DNA of 64,000 bases, from NCBI GenBank assembly GCA_030765065.1, contig CM060988.1, positions 179,531,065 through 179,595,064 of the forward strand, given 5' to 3'. The notes under the pieces were generated by a model, which was not told the DNA's origin, made no database searches, and worked only from the letters and a program-made list of their open reading frames with translations. The position numbers and the translations under genes are program-made. Below are positions 52,204-63,023 of this stretch, piece after piece. Source of the DNA: Deroplatys truncata. Taxonomy: Eukaryota > Arthropoda > Insecta > Mantodea > Mantidae. The stretch's first letter is position 1. Every line of letters starts with the position of its first letter.

Positions 52204-53446
52204 CGAGGGTGGATTGATAAGCCAGTGACTTTTTAAAGAAAATAACAATTTTTTCCAAAAAATAAATTGTATTTCTCAACATAGTCTCCTTTCAGTTCAA
52301 TACACCTTGTCCAACGTTTCTCCAATTTTTTTAATCCCTCCAAAAATATGATTTTTGGAAGTCTGCAAAATATGAGGTTATTTCTGCCATGATGCGTTCA
52401 CTGGACGTGAATTTCTTCCAAAGCAAGCAACATTTTCAGGTTTGCGAAGAGGAAGAAGCGTTCGGAGCCAAATCTGGAGAATATGGTGGGTGAGGTAGCA
52501 GTTCGTAGTTCAATTCCACAAATTTTGCAATGGCAATGGCTGACTTGTGTGCGGGTGCATTATCCTCGTGAAAGGGATCCTTTCTCATACCCAAAAATTC
52601 GTGCAGAATGTTATAAATCCGTTCACTCGAGATGTTTACAGTCTTGGTTATCTCGCGGATTTTCACTCGGCGGTCTTCGAACACAATATCGTGAACTTTG
52701 TTCACTATTTCTTCTGTTGTGACCAAAACCGGTGTCCTATGCGTACGGCATTTTTATAATAATTTATTCATTTATGATATTTACATTTTCTGGTTTAGTT
52801 TAACACTGGATATACACAGACAAATGGTTTCTTAAACAGAAGTGTGCACTAACATAAGATAGTAGTACCACTAATATTGATTAGGTAAAGAAGGGTGTTT
52901 AGTTTCCCTTTTGTTCCTCCTTGCTTTGGTCGTACTTCTATATAAGTTTAGTGGTTTACGTCAGATATACACCTGTGTAGTCTACAGCCGAAACGAGAGG
53001 AATGGTGTGAATCCACACCTTGTTTCCCATGGGCAAGAAAACTGTCTCTCTCACAACGGAGATATTCAACATAGGTGTTTAAATGGAGATGACCGTAGCT
53101 CGTAACAGCGTTAAGTGTTCGAACGGCCACATCGAAATTCTGTGAACCATGCCATGTGATGGAGCAAAGTCCCCATAATACTTGTTCAGCTTTTCTTCTG
53201 TTTCCTTCACCGTCTTACCACGCAAGAAGTAGTGCTTTATCAGAACACGAAATTCACTTTTCTCCATTTTCTACAAAGCAATGCACATCTGCTTATTTTA
53301 GACGCTCTCAACAATGTTCTAAGAAACAAATGACGAGAATTTCTGCGATTATATCCAGAATAGATGCAAGACTTGGGGGCAAGCAAGAAACTTGTGATTA
53401 GAACGCTATCTCTCGTCAAAGTCATGGACTTATTAATCCGCCCTCG
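52204..53446 (-). mobile_element. mariner transposon in jockey ORF1
   Basis: The ends CGAGGGTGGATTGATAAGCC and, in reverse, CGAGGGCGGATTAATAAGTC continue as inverted repeats (GTGACTTT / ATGACTTT). TA lies on the left (52202-52203); the right has CA, one substitution from TA. The interior carries two separated parts of a mariner transposase with about 360 bp of foreign sequence (52745-53100) between them. Confidence 0.88.
52436..53267 (-). pseudogene. mariner transposase with internal deletion and insertion
   Basis: The N terminus starts at ATG 53267, MEKSEFRVLIKHYFLRGKTV, the first helix region of a mariner transposase. It shifts frame near 53155 (EFRCGRSNT readable in a neighbouring frame). 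Then 52745-53100 is unrelated sequence. It resumes with VTTEEIVNKVHDIVFEDRRV and the second HTH (REITKTVNISSERIYNIL), then jumps in frame from HEFLGMRK to DPFHEDNAPAHKSAIAIAKF: about 85 residues, including the first catalytic Asp, are deleted. The second Asp (HEDNAPAH) and third (PYSPDLAP) are present. The C terminus is shifted. It could not be active, but its terminal repeats are preserved. Confidence 0.88.
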
Positions 53447-53625
53447 CACATAACCAAATTAGTGGACAATTTATAAACTTCTAATGTACCTAAAACAATT
53501 CAACATCGGACCGTACCAACACGCGACGGTCAGCGACAACAAGCTCAAATTAAATTGTGAAACAATAGAAGGCTACAGAAGTGTTACCAATTATCTGGGA
53601 AATAACAAAGCTGCATATTACAGGT

Positions 53626-54573
53626 TGAGAAAAGTTAGTTTTAGAAGGAGTTGTATTATATTTCAACTGTTGGGAACCGAACTTATAATTCGTTGCAACC
53701 CCACGTATAGTACCCGCTTTCCGGTAGCCTTCGCCCCAAATGTATTTTCAGGTGGTCTTTACACCAAGTTTAAAAATAATAGTTTTTTAATTTAACTGTT
53801 TCTTTAAATATTATATATTTATGTTTGCATCGGCTGCGTCAGTATTATTTTAGAGACATGCATATCTTGGCAGGGGGTGAGGCGACAAGACACAGACTAT
53901 TATTTTACTTCACTCCTTTATTAATACTTGATGCGATTTAAATAACACTTTACTGATATAGAGAGCTGTGAGATTCTTTTTATTAATTAATTACACTTTT
54001 TAACATGTAAACTTAATTTTCGCCTCACACGAATACGTATTAAATCTCTCGAGGACGCACAAGCAACGCATCCAGTTATGAGCACTGTTTGCAGGCAACA
54101 CGTCTGGTTATGAGCACTGTTTTTCAGGCAACTGAACTGATTTCAACCGTCTAAATTTGTAAATTTCTGTATTTCAAGTCTCTGATTGACTAATCCTACT
54201 CCAGTAGAATACCTTCATTTAACTAAAGCTTTTTCTTGTTGTTGATTGGCTATTTTTAAACTGTCTCAAAATTTACATTATTGCTGCTCTAATAATGACT
54301 AGTAGCATTTAAACTTCCTTACTCATTATTGCCTCAAGGTTACCTCATTGTTAGCAACTTTAAACCTGTTTCTCACAGCTCCTACATTATTAAATTACGT
54401 AATGCATTCATGTAACATTATTGAACATGTTTACAATAATATAAGCATATGCAATGACTGTTACATACATTTTACAAATTATTACATACACATATTGCTT
54501 CAAGGCGGGCTGTTATTGAATTTACATATTATAATTTGACTGAAATCATTTAAGTGTTAATAATACTGCCTCA
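53626..54573 (-). mobile_element. Solo LTR, family L1, in jockey ORF1
   Basis: In reverse complement it starts TGAGGCAGTATTATTAACAC and ends ..AACTTTTCTCA. AGGT is duplicated (53622-53625, 54574-54577). Removing the LTR and one AGGT rejoins jockey codons (AAYY-RFQ-MEIERSFR). Its primer-site modules are eroded (GGTTCCCAACAG and GGGGTTGCAACG in reverse near 53670-53705). Confidence 0.92.
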
Positions 54574-54699
54574 AGGTTTCAAATGGAAATTGAGAGAAGC
54601 TTCAGGGTTGCAGTCAGAGGACTGCATCCCTCATGCGATACCGGCATAATAATAGATGAACTGAAAGAACTAGGTTATCAACCTATACAAATGGTTCTA

Positions 54700-55806
54700 C
54701 TGTGTTTTTCAAATGGGATGATGTTTGTCCTTGAGCACGGTCAGAGCGGCAACCAATCCGCTGTTGTCATATTGCATTCGCCGTAAGCTAAGCATGACGT
54801 GCGCTAGGCGAATCTGTTTCTAATAAATATAATTTGCGCTAAGACAAAAATTCAAATTTTGCAAAAAGCAACCCACTAGAAGGTAGGGAGTAATTTTCGT
54901 AACACAACCGTAAAAACCACATATTTTTAGCTCAAATAGTTTTCATAATACAAACGAATAAACATACCCATATGTTATATCATAACCACGTAAGCACTGT
55001 AATGGTCACATTATTTGTATGTATGGATTATTGTATACATTATGTATGTATATTTGTAATTATATAGCACTACTGACTTGATGGTGATAAAGAATTATGT
55101 TGAAAAACCAAGGCGTTTGTTAAAGCTGAGAGAGAGCAAACAGCCCACCCAGCTCACTTGTGTTACTTGTAGAATGCTGAATCTGCAGAACGTGAGCCGT
55201 CACATGTTTATTATTGTGTGTTGTTTCTAAATCTGGGTTGGAGTTTATTTACCCCACACAGTTAATATCAGTATGCAGTTGTTCAGAGAGCAAGCAGCAA
55301 GAGTAAAATAGTGCAATGGCTTATTGTGGTGAATTTAGTGGCGAGTCAAAGAGGCAGGTATTGCGAAGTCAGGCTCGAAGTAATATTTAGGGTCTACTCG
55401 TTTTTTAAAAAATGCAACAATGAGGAACACAGAAATCAACTTGATTTCAAAAATCCTCAACAGGTTACTGCTAAAGCGTGTGGTGTCGGTAAAGCAAGTG
55501 TGTCTCGCATTTGCGGAGAGGCAAGATTAAATGCACAGGTAATTCATAACCTATAATTATATAACACTTAAAAAATATGTACGTAACATGCGAGTATATT
55601 CCCAATTATGAATTTAAACACCAGGAGAATTATAAAAGTTTAGAAAATTCAGTTTGGGTTGCTGTACTTCGACCATTCTAGCGCCAGGCCGATGTGTGAG
55701 TGAGAGGAAAATATGAAAAGAGTGGGGGTAACGAGGCGGCAACGCTGTGCACGCAAATGCACCTCATTCGCTGCAGCTCAGAACTCTTCCCATTTGAAAC
55801 TAATAG
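54700..55806 (+). mobile_element. TA-flanked DDE_3-type element in jockey ORF1, 1107 bp
   Basis: The ends CTGTGTTTTTCAAATGGGA and, in reverse, CTATTAGTTTCAAATGGGA are imperfect terminal repeats. TA lies at 54698-54699 and 55807-55808. Removal restores the jockey frame QMVLVHHPVTK. The interior holds an HTH-coding segment but no catalytic domain, so it is an internally deleted copy. Confidence 0.88.
55316..55549 (+). pseudogene. DDE_3-type transposase N-terminal HTH, possibly an exon
   Basis: ATG 55316 opens MAYCGEFSGESKRQVLRSQA and RSNI, then after a frameshift RVYSFFKKCNNEEHRNQLDF and NPQQVTAKACGVGKASVSRI followed by CGEARLNAQ. The middle is a helix-turn-helix (VTAKACGVGKASVSRI) of the type that precedes DDE domains in TA-inserting insect elements. 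The coding signal ends at CAG followed by GTAATT, a plausible splice donor, and no coding sequence follows within the element. The carrier's ends are at 54700 and 55806. It resembles the fragment at 31633-31773 and may be the HTH partner of the catalytic fragment at 40926-41458, though they are not copies of one locus. Inactive. Confidence 0.7.
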
Positions 55807-56097
55807 TAGTGCACCATCCAGTTACCAAGTTACCTTTACCTCTCTTTTTTCTTGACCTGAAACCAGGCCCAAAGATGAACAGATATACGAATTAAACGGC
55901 GCAGTTGTAAAAGTTGAACCACCAAAACCTAATTCAATATACAAATTGTCAATCCTATGGGCACAGCAAGAACTATTGCTACAAACCTGCTAGGTGTGTC
56001 AAGTGTGATGGTACACATCCAACATTCCGCCTATTTGTGTTAACTGCAAAGGAAATCATACCGCTAATTCCAGAGGCTGTCCTTACATGAATTCTGC

Positions 56098-57871
56098 GAA
56101 GAATGGGGAATTAAAGTAAATATAAATAAATAAAAAGTTATGATATTTAAAAGAGGAAATAAACTAAAAAAAGAAGAAAACCGGTAGATGGGAGGTTTAA
56201 AGTTAGAAGTTGTCAAGGAGTTTGATTATTTGGGGGTGAAGCAGTACGTTTTGAGTAGCTAAATAAAATTACAATCATAGTGAACATAGATATTAATAAC
56301 ACTAGGAATAGTATTGAAAATGACTGGGAAGCGAATGTTACTAAATGAGAAGGGTTAGACAGTGCCATCAGCGGCCGGAAACGGGTGATTTTTCCCTCTA
56401 TTGTTTAGAGTCCCGTTAGGTTGCTTGAAAAGCAGACGTGTAGGAAAGGGTCATGTTCGCCAAAACCCCGATAGCTTTAGGCATCCAATGAAAGAAGCTA
56501 GAAATCAGGTGATAGTGGAATGGGGAGATAGAAAAGTTGAAATAGAGAAACAGGAGAGTTTAGAAGACACACTTGGTCGTGGTAGTTCCTTGGAGATGGT
56601 TCTTAGAAAATGTGTCGGCGGATAGGTGCGATGATATGAAACGTAGCAGTAAGGGAATGCGCGTGTGTGTCGAAGTAATAGCATGAATAAAATTTTAAAA
56701 CGGTGACGGGAAATAAACGAGCAGGAAAACAAAACAGTCGTATTCACCACTAACCTGAGATCCAAGATCCATGCAAATCCCTGAGCTAGTACCGAACCCG
56801 GGACCATTCCTACAAATCCTGTGCCGCCCAATAGCCACATACCATCGCAAATTGGCCGCCTAGCGAGGTTCTAGAATAAAACCGACGGAGATACCACCGC
56901 AGGGGTGAGAATGAGAAGTAATGGTGAATGGGCGGCGCATAGCAGGAAGGTTATGGCTAAAGGAAAGGCGGCAATGATAGGAGTAAGGATGTGCAAATAC
57001 AAATTATAAATGCCAACTAAATGGATAGAAAGAATGTATGAAGCATTGGTAGAAGCAAGAATGCCATATGCAAGAGAAATTTGGGGGGGGGGATCTGAAT
57101 TAAACAAAAAAATAGATCAGAGCTATAGAATGTTTTGTAAAGAGCTATTGGGGTTACCAAGATCAGCACCAGGGGAAGTAGCATTAGTGGAATTAGGAAG
57201 AATAAGAAGAAAGGGAGTCATACTAGAAAGGATATTGAAATTTTGGTTTAGATGCATGAGAAAAGATGAAGGGGAAATTTTAAAGATATGCATGGAACAA
57301 CAAAAGGGTATGAAAACTAAAAATAGCTGGTGGATCGGGGTAGAAAAAATTATGGAGAAGATAGGAATGGGAGGTATTTGGAGAGCAGGAGAAAGAAATA
57401 GTAATGGCTTCCGGATAACAGTAAGAAACAGAGTGGAGGACATAGAAAGACAAGAGATCTGGTGAAGCTTAGAGAATAAAAAATCACTAGGGCTTTATAA
57501 ATTAGTAAACAGGAAATGGGGAAGAGAAGGGTGTGTGGATTATTGCAATAAGGAGGAAAAATAAGCGTTTGCATGGATGAGAACAGGATCATTGTATCTG
57601 AGAGGGCTAAGAGGCAGAGAAAACGAATTTGTGAATTATGCGGAGGTAGTGAAAGCACAGAGCATTATATGACAGAATGCAAAGAATTAGCAGAATGGAG
57701 ACAATACGTATGGGAGGAAAAATAGTAGCAATTAAAATGTTAACAAGAAAAGAAGATAAGAAAAATAAGAATATGGAGGAGTTTCTAAAGCAAGTAAAAG
57801 GGAAATGGATTAGAAAAGTAACAGAGATAAGAAAGGCAGAAGGGCAAAAGGAGGAGGGAGTGGATGGGTAA
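56098..57871 (+). pseudogene. LINE RT thumb and C-terminal region, broken
   Basis: EFCEEWGIKVNINK-stop-KVMIFKRGN, then LEVVKEFDYLGVK (56200-56260), is the RT segment after the catalytic YADD motif, which is itself missing. After an insert the frame resumes near 56930 with KVMAKGKAAMIGVRMCKYK and a 151-codon open frame from 57010 (ERMYEALVEARMPYAREIWG, KELLGLPRSAPGEVALVELG, ILKFWFRCMRKDE). After stops come FAWMRTGSLYLRGL, CELCGGSESTEHYMTEC (C-x2-C-x7-H-x4-C) and KWIRKVTEIRKAEGQ to a stop at 57871. The same C-terminal motifs are at 34094-34510. RT and endonuclease cores are absent, consistent with 5' truncation at integration. Confidence 0.78.
56745..56850 (-). repeat. tRNA-like SINE fragment (S5), minus orientation
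   Basis: Reverse-complemented: GGTCCCGGGTTCGGTACTAG (B-box-like), CAGGGATTTGCATGGATCTT. This is the post-head region of a common insect SINE type. The A-box side is eroded. Confidence 0.5.
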
Positions 57872-57992
57872 TAGGGATTAAAGGCAGCAAGCAAGGGATG
57901 TTTAGATGAGCCAGAAGGCCAGGGTGCCAGGCAAAAGGACTAGTGTAGTTGGCAAGAAAATTAGCACATTAGGTTAAGTTAGTTTATAAGTG

Positions 57993-58839
57993 AAATATTG
58001 TTACACTCACATGACTTTCTCTACTCTTGTACAAACTATTTTCACAAACGCTTATTCTCCATATGCTTCATGTTAATCGAGATGTTAATCTTATTGCTAA
58101 TTTTCTTGTAGGTGCAAGGGGAATATGGTAGGCTTTAAGCGATAGTCAAATATTTTAAGAGCTGGTTGCTATGTCGAGTATTCCATTCTCTTTACATTAC
58201 CAGGACAAAAAAAATGAACAACGAATTCCTATTTGAGAAAACATATAAGTATTTTAAGGGAATAACAAGCAATATCTTGAAAATGGTTCACTCAAAAAAA
58301 AAAAAAAAAAAAAAAAACGTATATGACATAAATTGTGTATTTTAACGCGATCTACATTTTTGTGTAGTAAAATTTTGTCTATCTCTTATGGTTTACCAGT
58401 TATGCAAAAGTCGTTCACAATGAAGAATACTTTTGGAGACATTCCCAGAAAATTCAAGATATACATTTTATTTGTTTTGAAAGTATCTTAAATATATGGT
58501 ATTTTAATCAAAATCGTTAGAGCCATTTTTGAGAAAATTAAATTTTTCGGAAAATGTTCCATGTAAAGGGTAATCTGGAGTGGGGGATTTTCTTGAAAAC
58601 CTTCGTGTCGCATCTCTGGAAGATACTGAACCTAAACACCAAGTTTGGTGTTAATCCGACTGTTCGTTTCTGAGTTATGCTGTTCACAGACACAGACACA
58701 CACACGGACATGTATCCAAAAATACCTTTTTTGGATTCAGGAGGCCTCAAAACATGTATTTCTGATGAAACCTCGGTACCGAATTTTTGGGTGGAATACA
58801 ATACTTTCCCTACTTACTATACGTAGTAGAGAAAGTAAA
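57993..58839 (-). repeat. RX repeat, minus copy in a LINE 3' region
   Basis: Runs from TGTTACACTCACATGACTTT (terminal AAAAATCTGATG lost) to TACGTAGTAGAGAAAGTAAA. It holds an A-run of 24 at 58295-58317. Close in sequence to 32481-33321. Confidence 0.9.
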
Positions 58840-59134
58840 AAGGTTGTGTATGAAAAAATGTACAAAGCATCAAAGTACAGAGGCTGTCCACTGCATACAC
58901 AACTGCAAAGATCAACTCAGTTAAACTCTTGTTATGCAAAACTAACTGCTCACAATAATGTGCCTGTCTATGAATCATATGTAAGAAATGAACCACAGCA
59001 CAATTTATTTAGTAAGGTTCAGGGTAAGAACTCATACTCAACATAATTCATACTCTAGTTATGCTGATGCTGTTAAACAAAATGTTACAAATATAAGCCG
59101 TAATGATACACTGTGCAAGCTTATGGTTAAAATA

Positions 59135-60444
59135 CGAGGGCGGATCGAAAAGTAACGCACAATATTTTTTTACAAGAAAGTTTAATAGTTAAAACAACAA
59201 CATAAATAAAAAATGAACTTACACCTTTTACCTACTTTTCGACATAGTCACTAAGTTGTTCAACACATTTCTCCCATCTCAATACCAGTTTCAATATGCT
59301 CTGTTCGTAGAAGTCCGTTTCCTTGGAGTATAGCCATCTGCGGACTGCTGATTTCACTTCTGCATCTGTCGCAAAGCGTTGGCCGGCCAGGAATTTCTTC
59401 ATGGGACCAAACAGATGAAAGTCCGACGATGCAAGGTCCGGACTGTATGGTGGATGCTGGAGCACCTCCCAACCAAATTTGGTGATTTTCTGACTAACAG
59501 TAGCAGCAACATGGGGACGAGCATTGTCATGAAGAATTTTGACAGCGTCAGCATTCGTGTTGTGGCGTTTGTCACGAAGGGCACGATGCAACTTCACCAA
59601 AGTTTTCATGTAGGCTGCAGCATAGTGGTCCCGTGTTCAGCAAAGTCCACCAATACACCATGCATATCCCAAAACGCCGTCACAAGCACTTTTCTAGCAG
59701 ATTGAGTCACTTTGAATGTTTTCTTCACTGGGGAACCAGCATGTTTCCATTCCATACTTGCCTGCTTGGTTTCGGGAGTGTAGTGGTATGCCCACGACTC
59801 ATCACCAGTGACTATTCCCTTCAGAAAGTCATGCCCTTCTGCGGTGTACCGCGTTAGGTGATCCAAGCTCATCGTCATTCGCTGGCCCTTGTGGTTGTCT
59901 GTTAGGTTCTTAGGCACCCAGCGAGCGCTAACTTTACGAAATTTCAACCTGTCGTGAACAATATCGTACACTGCACCATAGGAAATGTTGAATTGTTGCG
60001 ATAAGGTTCGCAGTTGCACACGCCGGTCGTTCAAAATTGCCGCCTCAATGCTTCTGACATTCTGCGGAATTGCAGCTGTTACCGGCCTCCCGGAGCGTGG
60101 CGAATCACTAAGGTTCACTCGGCCCTCTAGGAAGAATGGACACCACCTGGAGACATTGCTACGGTTCATACATACCACGCATGTACCTGTGAATATCACT
60201 CGGTTTACGTACTTTGGCCCACAAATATCGAACCACACCTCTCTGCTCTTCACACGTGGACGACGGTAACATGCGCGCCATCTGTGTTGCGTAGTTCACG
60301 CTTCTCTCACTAAAGCTGTACATGAAACAAAAAATACCCTCTGTAGTGAAAACTTCAAACTACATCTGTGTGAAATTGCAACATCGCAGCTGCAATACCA
60401 AGGCAGAAAAAAATTATTGTGCGTTACTTTTCGATCCGCCCTCG
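59135..60444 (-). mobile_element. mariner transposon, 1310 bp, well preserved
   Basis: CGAGGGCGGATCGAAAAGTA at the left and, in reverse, exactly the same at the right: about 28 bp of matching terminal repeat (through ACGCACAATA). TA duplications lie at 59133-59134 and 60445-60446. The best preserved DNA transposon in the window. It is inserted in the last codons of jockey ORF1. Confidence 0.95.
59232..60281 (-). pseudogene. mariner transposase, near full length, two frameshifts
   Basis: The start at ATG 60281 gives MARMLPSSTCEEQRGVVRYL, the proper mariner N terminus; the longer frame from 60253 is out of register until about 60185. After a frameshift near there, NVSRWCPFFLEGRVNLSDSP, RSGRP and the second HTH (QFNISYGAVYDIVHDRL) follow, then WVPKNLT. 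First Asp in IVTGDESWAYHY. A second frameshift near 59615 (after AEHGTTM) leads to ILHDNARPHVAATV (second Asp) and PYSPDLASSDFHLFG (third Asp, 34 residues later: D,D34D). It ends at the stop at 59232. About 350 residues in total, the normal mariner length. Every catalytic residue is present, so only the two frameshifts obviously inactivate it. Confidence 0.95.
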
Positions 60445-60612
60445 TAGATTCACTGATCTGTATTATACTTCCACTCATTAATACATTGCAACAGGTGATA
60501 CCCGCGTTGCTTAAAACAAAATGAATTCCGGCCAACCAATAAACATCTGCACATGGAACAGCAAAGGCATAAATAACAAATAGCATGAATTGAAACTCTT
60601 TCTACACACATA

Positions 60613-60963
60613 CTGTTGGACAACGAGAAGAAGGCGAGCGGGGCCTGAGGGGTGAGCGGGGTTCTGTAACTGTTTATCTGCTCACGTACTGTCGATTGTT
60701 TACTACGTTTACTACGAAATGCGTTTATGTGTGCAAATGAACCACCCATACTGCCAGATTTGATAAAAGTAGAACAGCAACCGCCGTAATAGGTGTTAAC
60801 GCATTGGCTCTTGCCATGGGTGAGCACTTGACAACACTGTGTAGTAGTTTATAACCTCCTTAACATACTTATCGTATCCACACGGCGAGCGTAAATATGA
60901 TACGGACGCAGGAAAGTGTTGATGTTACACATTCCTCTCGCTTGCCTTCTGGTGGTTTATCAG
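60613..60963. mobile_element. TA-flanked MITE in jockey ORF2, 351 bp
   Basis: CTGTTGGACAACGAGAAGAA left, and in reverse CTGATAAACCACCAGAAGGC right, sharing AGAAGGC(G/A)AGCG. TA lies at 60611-60612 and 60964-60965. Removal rejoins jockey codons FLHTY-NIDVLLA. No open frame. Confidence 0.82.
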
Positions 60964-62100
60964 TACAACATAGACGTTCTATTAGCTAGCAAACCAAGCT
61001 AGCTCCACATATTTACTTCAACGTACTAAGATATGCCATTTAAGAGATGACTATTTTAGCAATAAAAGGAAGGAAGGAGCAGCCATTCTTGTTAAAACAT
61101 CCCTTACACACGAAGAACTTCCTCCATTAATAGAAAGTACTTTCGAAATATATCGAAAATTCATCTATATAAATAACAAAAATATCAAATTGGTTCATTC
61201 TATTCTGCACCAGAAAATAAACTTACAGCAGCAAACTTCTGGGCATTTGAACACGACATGAGTACACACTACTTGCTATGAGGAGATTTTAACTGCCAAC
61301 ACCCTAGGTGAGGGTCCAACGTTACCAGTCCAAGAGGGCGTATTCTTAGTAAAGTCTCGGACCAACTCTCATTTGAATTCATTCATACAATAGAACCAAC
61401 TTATTATCCTACAGCAGGACAGACAGCTGCTATTTTTGATTTTTTCATTGTTAAACATGCTGCAAACTTGTGTTCCTTTCCGTCTGTACTTACATATGAG
61501 CTTAGTTCAGACTACTTTTCAGTACTCATTTCAGTACATTCTGTTATTGGAAGCAACAATAACACTAATAATACTTTAATAAGACATCCTTTTGAATGGA
61601 ATTGCTATACGTACATCTTGGACAAAATAACTAATTTAAAAATGCCATTGAAAGCTGCATCAACATGGCTGCAAACATCACCATACATTAAAAACTTATT
61701 GAAGAAAAAAAGGCTTGTCGCAAACTCTGGGGAAAGAACCAAATGTCCACAGCATATAATCGCGCCACTCGTCAGCTCCACAATTCTCTTAAGGAGAAAC
61801 ATGCACCGTAACATTGCTATGCAAAATACACTATTCTTTAGATACCAGTGATGGCTCACTTTGGAAGAAAACTAAATCTCTAACAAAACAACTTCGTATC
61901 AACAACACATGGTATACTACATCAGAAGAAAAAGATTATATTTTCTCAGATATCCTTCAAGAACAATTCAAACCTAACCCTCCTGGAAACTCGCAGTTTA
62001 ATGAGCAAATAAGTGAAGACATTTCTAAACCACTGCAGCTATCTTCCAACTCCATACACTTCACCCCAACTCAAGTCCGCAATGCAATAAACAGAATATC

Positions 62101-62494
62101 ATTCATTCATTCATTCATTCATGCATTATCTGTTTACCCTCCTCTTATGTTTGACTTACACCCCCAGGACTTACAAGCGGGTGCCTGGGGTCAGAGGCCC
62201 GTCGAGGAGCAGACACTCATGGATCACACAGAGCATCCAGGATGGGTGATCAGCCCGATGCCTGGTAAGAGATGAAGGAAGTAGATGAAACGAAATGTTG
62301 GTGAAATGGATGAAAGGAAAGGTGATGATGGAGCAGTTGGCGGAATGAATGTCGGGGGAAACCGGAGAACCCGGAGAAAACCCGCCCAGACACCGCTTCG
62401 TCCACCACAAATCCCACATGCAGGTCCCTGGGATTGAACTCGGGCCGCCTCGGTGGGAGGCGAGCGGTCTAACCACTCGGCCACGGCGCCGCCT
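62101..62494 (-). repeat. tRNA-derived SINE, family S1, with 14-bp target duplication
   Basis: The head at right, in reverse GGCGGCGCCGTGGCCGAGTG ... GAGTTCAATCCC, has clean A and B boxes; an (ATTC)n tail lies at left. ATAAACAGAATATC lies at 62087-62100 and 62495-62508. It contains an extra ~45 bp (around 62300-62345) relative to the copy at 9261. Overlapping open frames are by-products. Confidence 0.96.
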
Positions 62495-63023
62495 ATAAAC
62501 AGAATATCAGAAAAGAAATCTCCTGGTCACGATATGATTACCGCACTTCTGCTTAAAGATCCCCCAAGAAAACTTTGGTACTGTTAACACAAATATTCAA
62601 TGCAGTAATTCAAGTAACCTACTTCCCTACAACATGGAAGTATGCAAAAATACTAATGATACCAAAACCAGATAAACCAAAATCAGATCATTATTCATAT
62701 CGTGCTATTAGTCTCTAACAATTTTCTCCAACGTGTTTGAAAGTTTGTTTCCTCCTCATGTGCTTAGACCATTGCAGGCCCTCATACCGCAAACTCAGTT
62801 TGGCTTTAGACCCAACGATTCTTGTTCTCAGCAGTTGCATCGAGTGGTGGATATAATACTGGATACTTTTAAAAAAAGTGTTCCTGGCTACTGAAAAAGC
62901 TTTTGACACGGTGTGGCGTGCCGGATTCTTACACAAAATTAAACATGTCAGTGACACTATTTACCTAGTAATTAAGTCTTATCTCTCAAGAAGAACTTTT
63001 TCCGTGAAATGCAATGGTTATAT

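Larger units (their letters stand above)
56089..58877 (+). mobile_element. 5'-truncated LINE inserted in jockey ORF1
   Basis: CAGAGGCTGTCC lies at 56077-56088 and at 58878-58889 region (12 bp), interpreted as a target duplication. The inserted LINE begins inside its RT domain (LHEFCEEWGIKVN) and ends in a short 3' tail (AAAGCATCAAAGTA). The jockey zinc-knuckle frame rejoins as RGC-PLHTQ. It carries its own insertions: unassigned sequence with a SINE fragment (about 56290-56925) and an RX copy (57993-58839). Confidence 0.72.
52025..60509 (+). pseudogene. Jockey ORF1 (gag-like: PRE_C2HC plus zinc knuckles), in pieces
   Basis: ATG 52025 opens MNSSEQSACTKKPKLNHKSP and the N-terminal tail ends NLNKPPPIY at the mariner insertion. 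The PRE_C2HC domain follows: FNIGPYQHATVSDNKLKLNC and GYRSVTNYLGNNKAAYY to 53625, then RSFRVAVRGLHPSCDTGIII and ELGYQPIQM to 54699, then HHPVTKLPLPLFFLDLKPGP from 55809. Zinc knuckles CTNCQSYGHSKNYC and CVKC, then CKGNHTANSRGC, lie at about 55945-56088. The tail resumes at 58878 (PLHTQLQRSTQLNS), with YADAVKQNVTNISRNDTL, and ends after 60445 (DSLICIILPLINTLQQVI). This protein would bind the LINE RNA in the ribonucleoprotein. It is disrupted by insertions, frameshifts and a few stops. Confidence 0.88.

Noticed and set aside
52436-52726. Compact 96-codon HTH plus DDE-like gene
   Set aside because: It is a mariner transposase with an internal deletion, inside intact mariner ends.
54583-54786. 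67-codon frame as an independent gene
   Set aside because: The first 39 codons are jockey ORF1; the rest is read-through into the TA-flanked insert.
57123-57894. Three long minus-strand frames rich in Leu/Ser/Phe
   Set aside because: Shadows of the purine-rich LINE coding strand; no domain.
58840-58880. Right flank of the 56089-58877 LINE as a second jockey copy, making the 12-bp match homology rather than target duplication
   Set aside because: The bases before CAGAGGCTGTCC do not match the jockey zinc-knuckle sequence, and the jockey frame rejoins exactly. Not fully excluded, so confidence was kept moderate.
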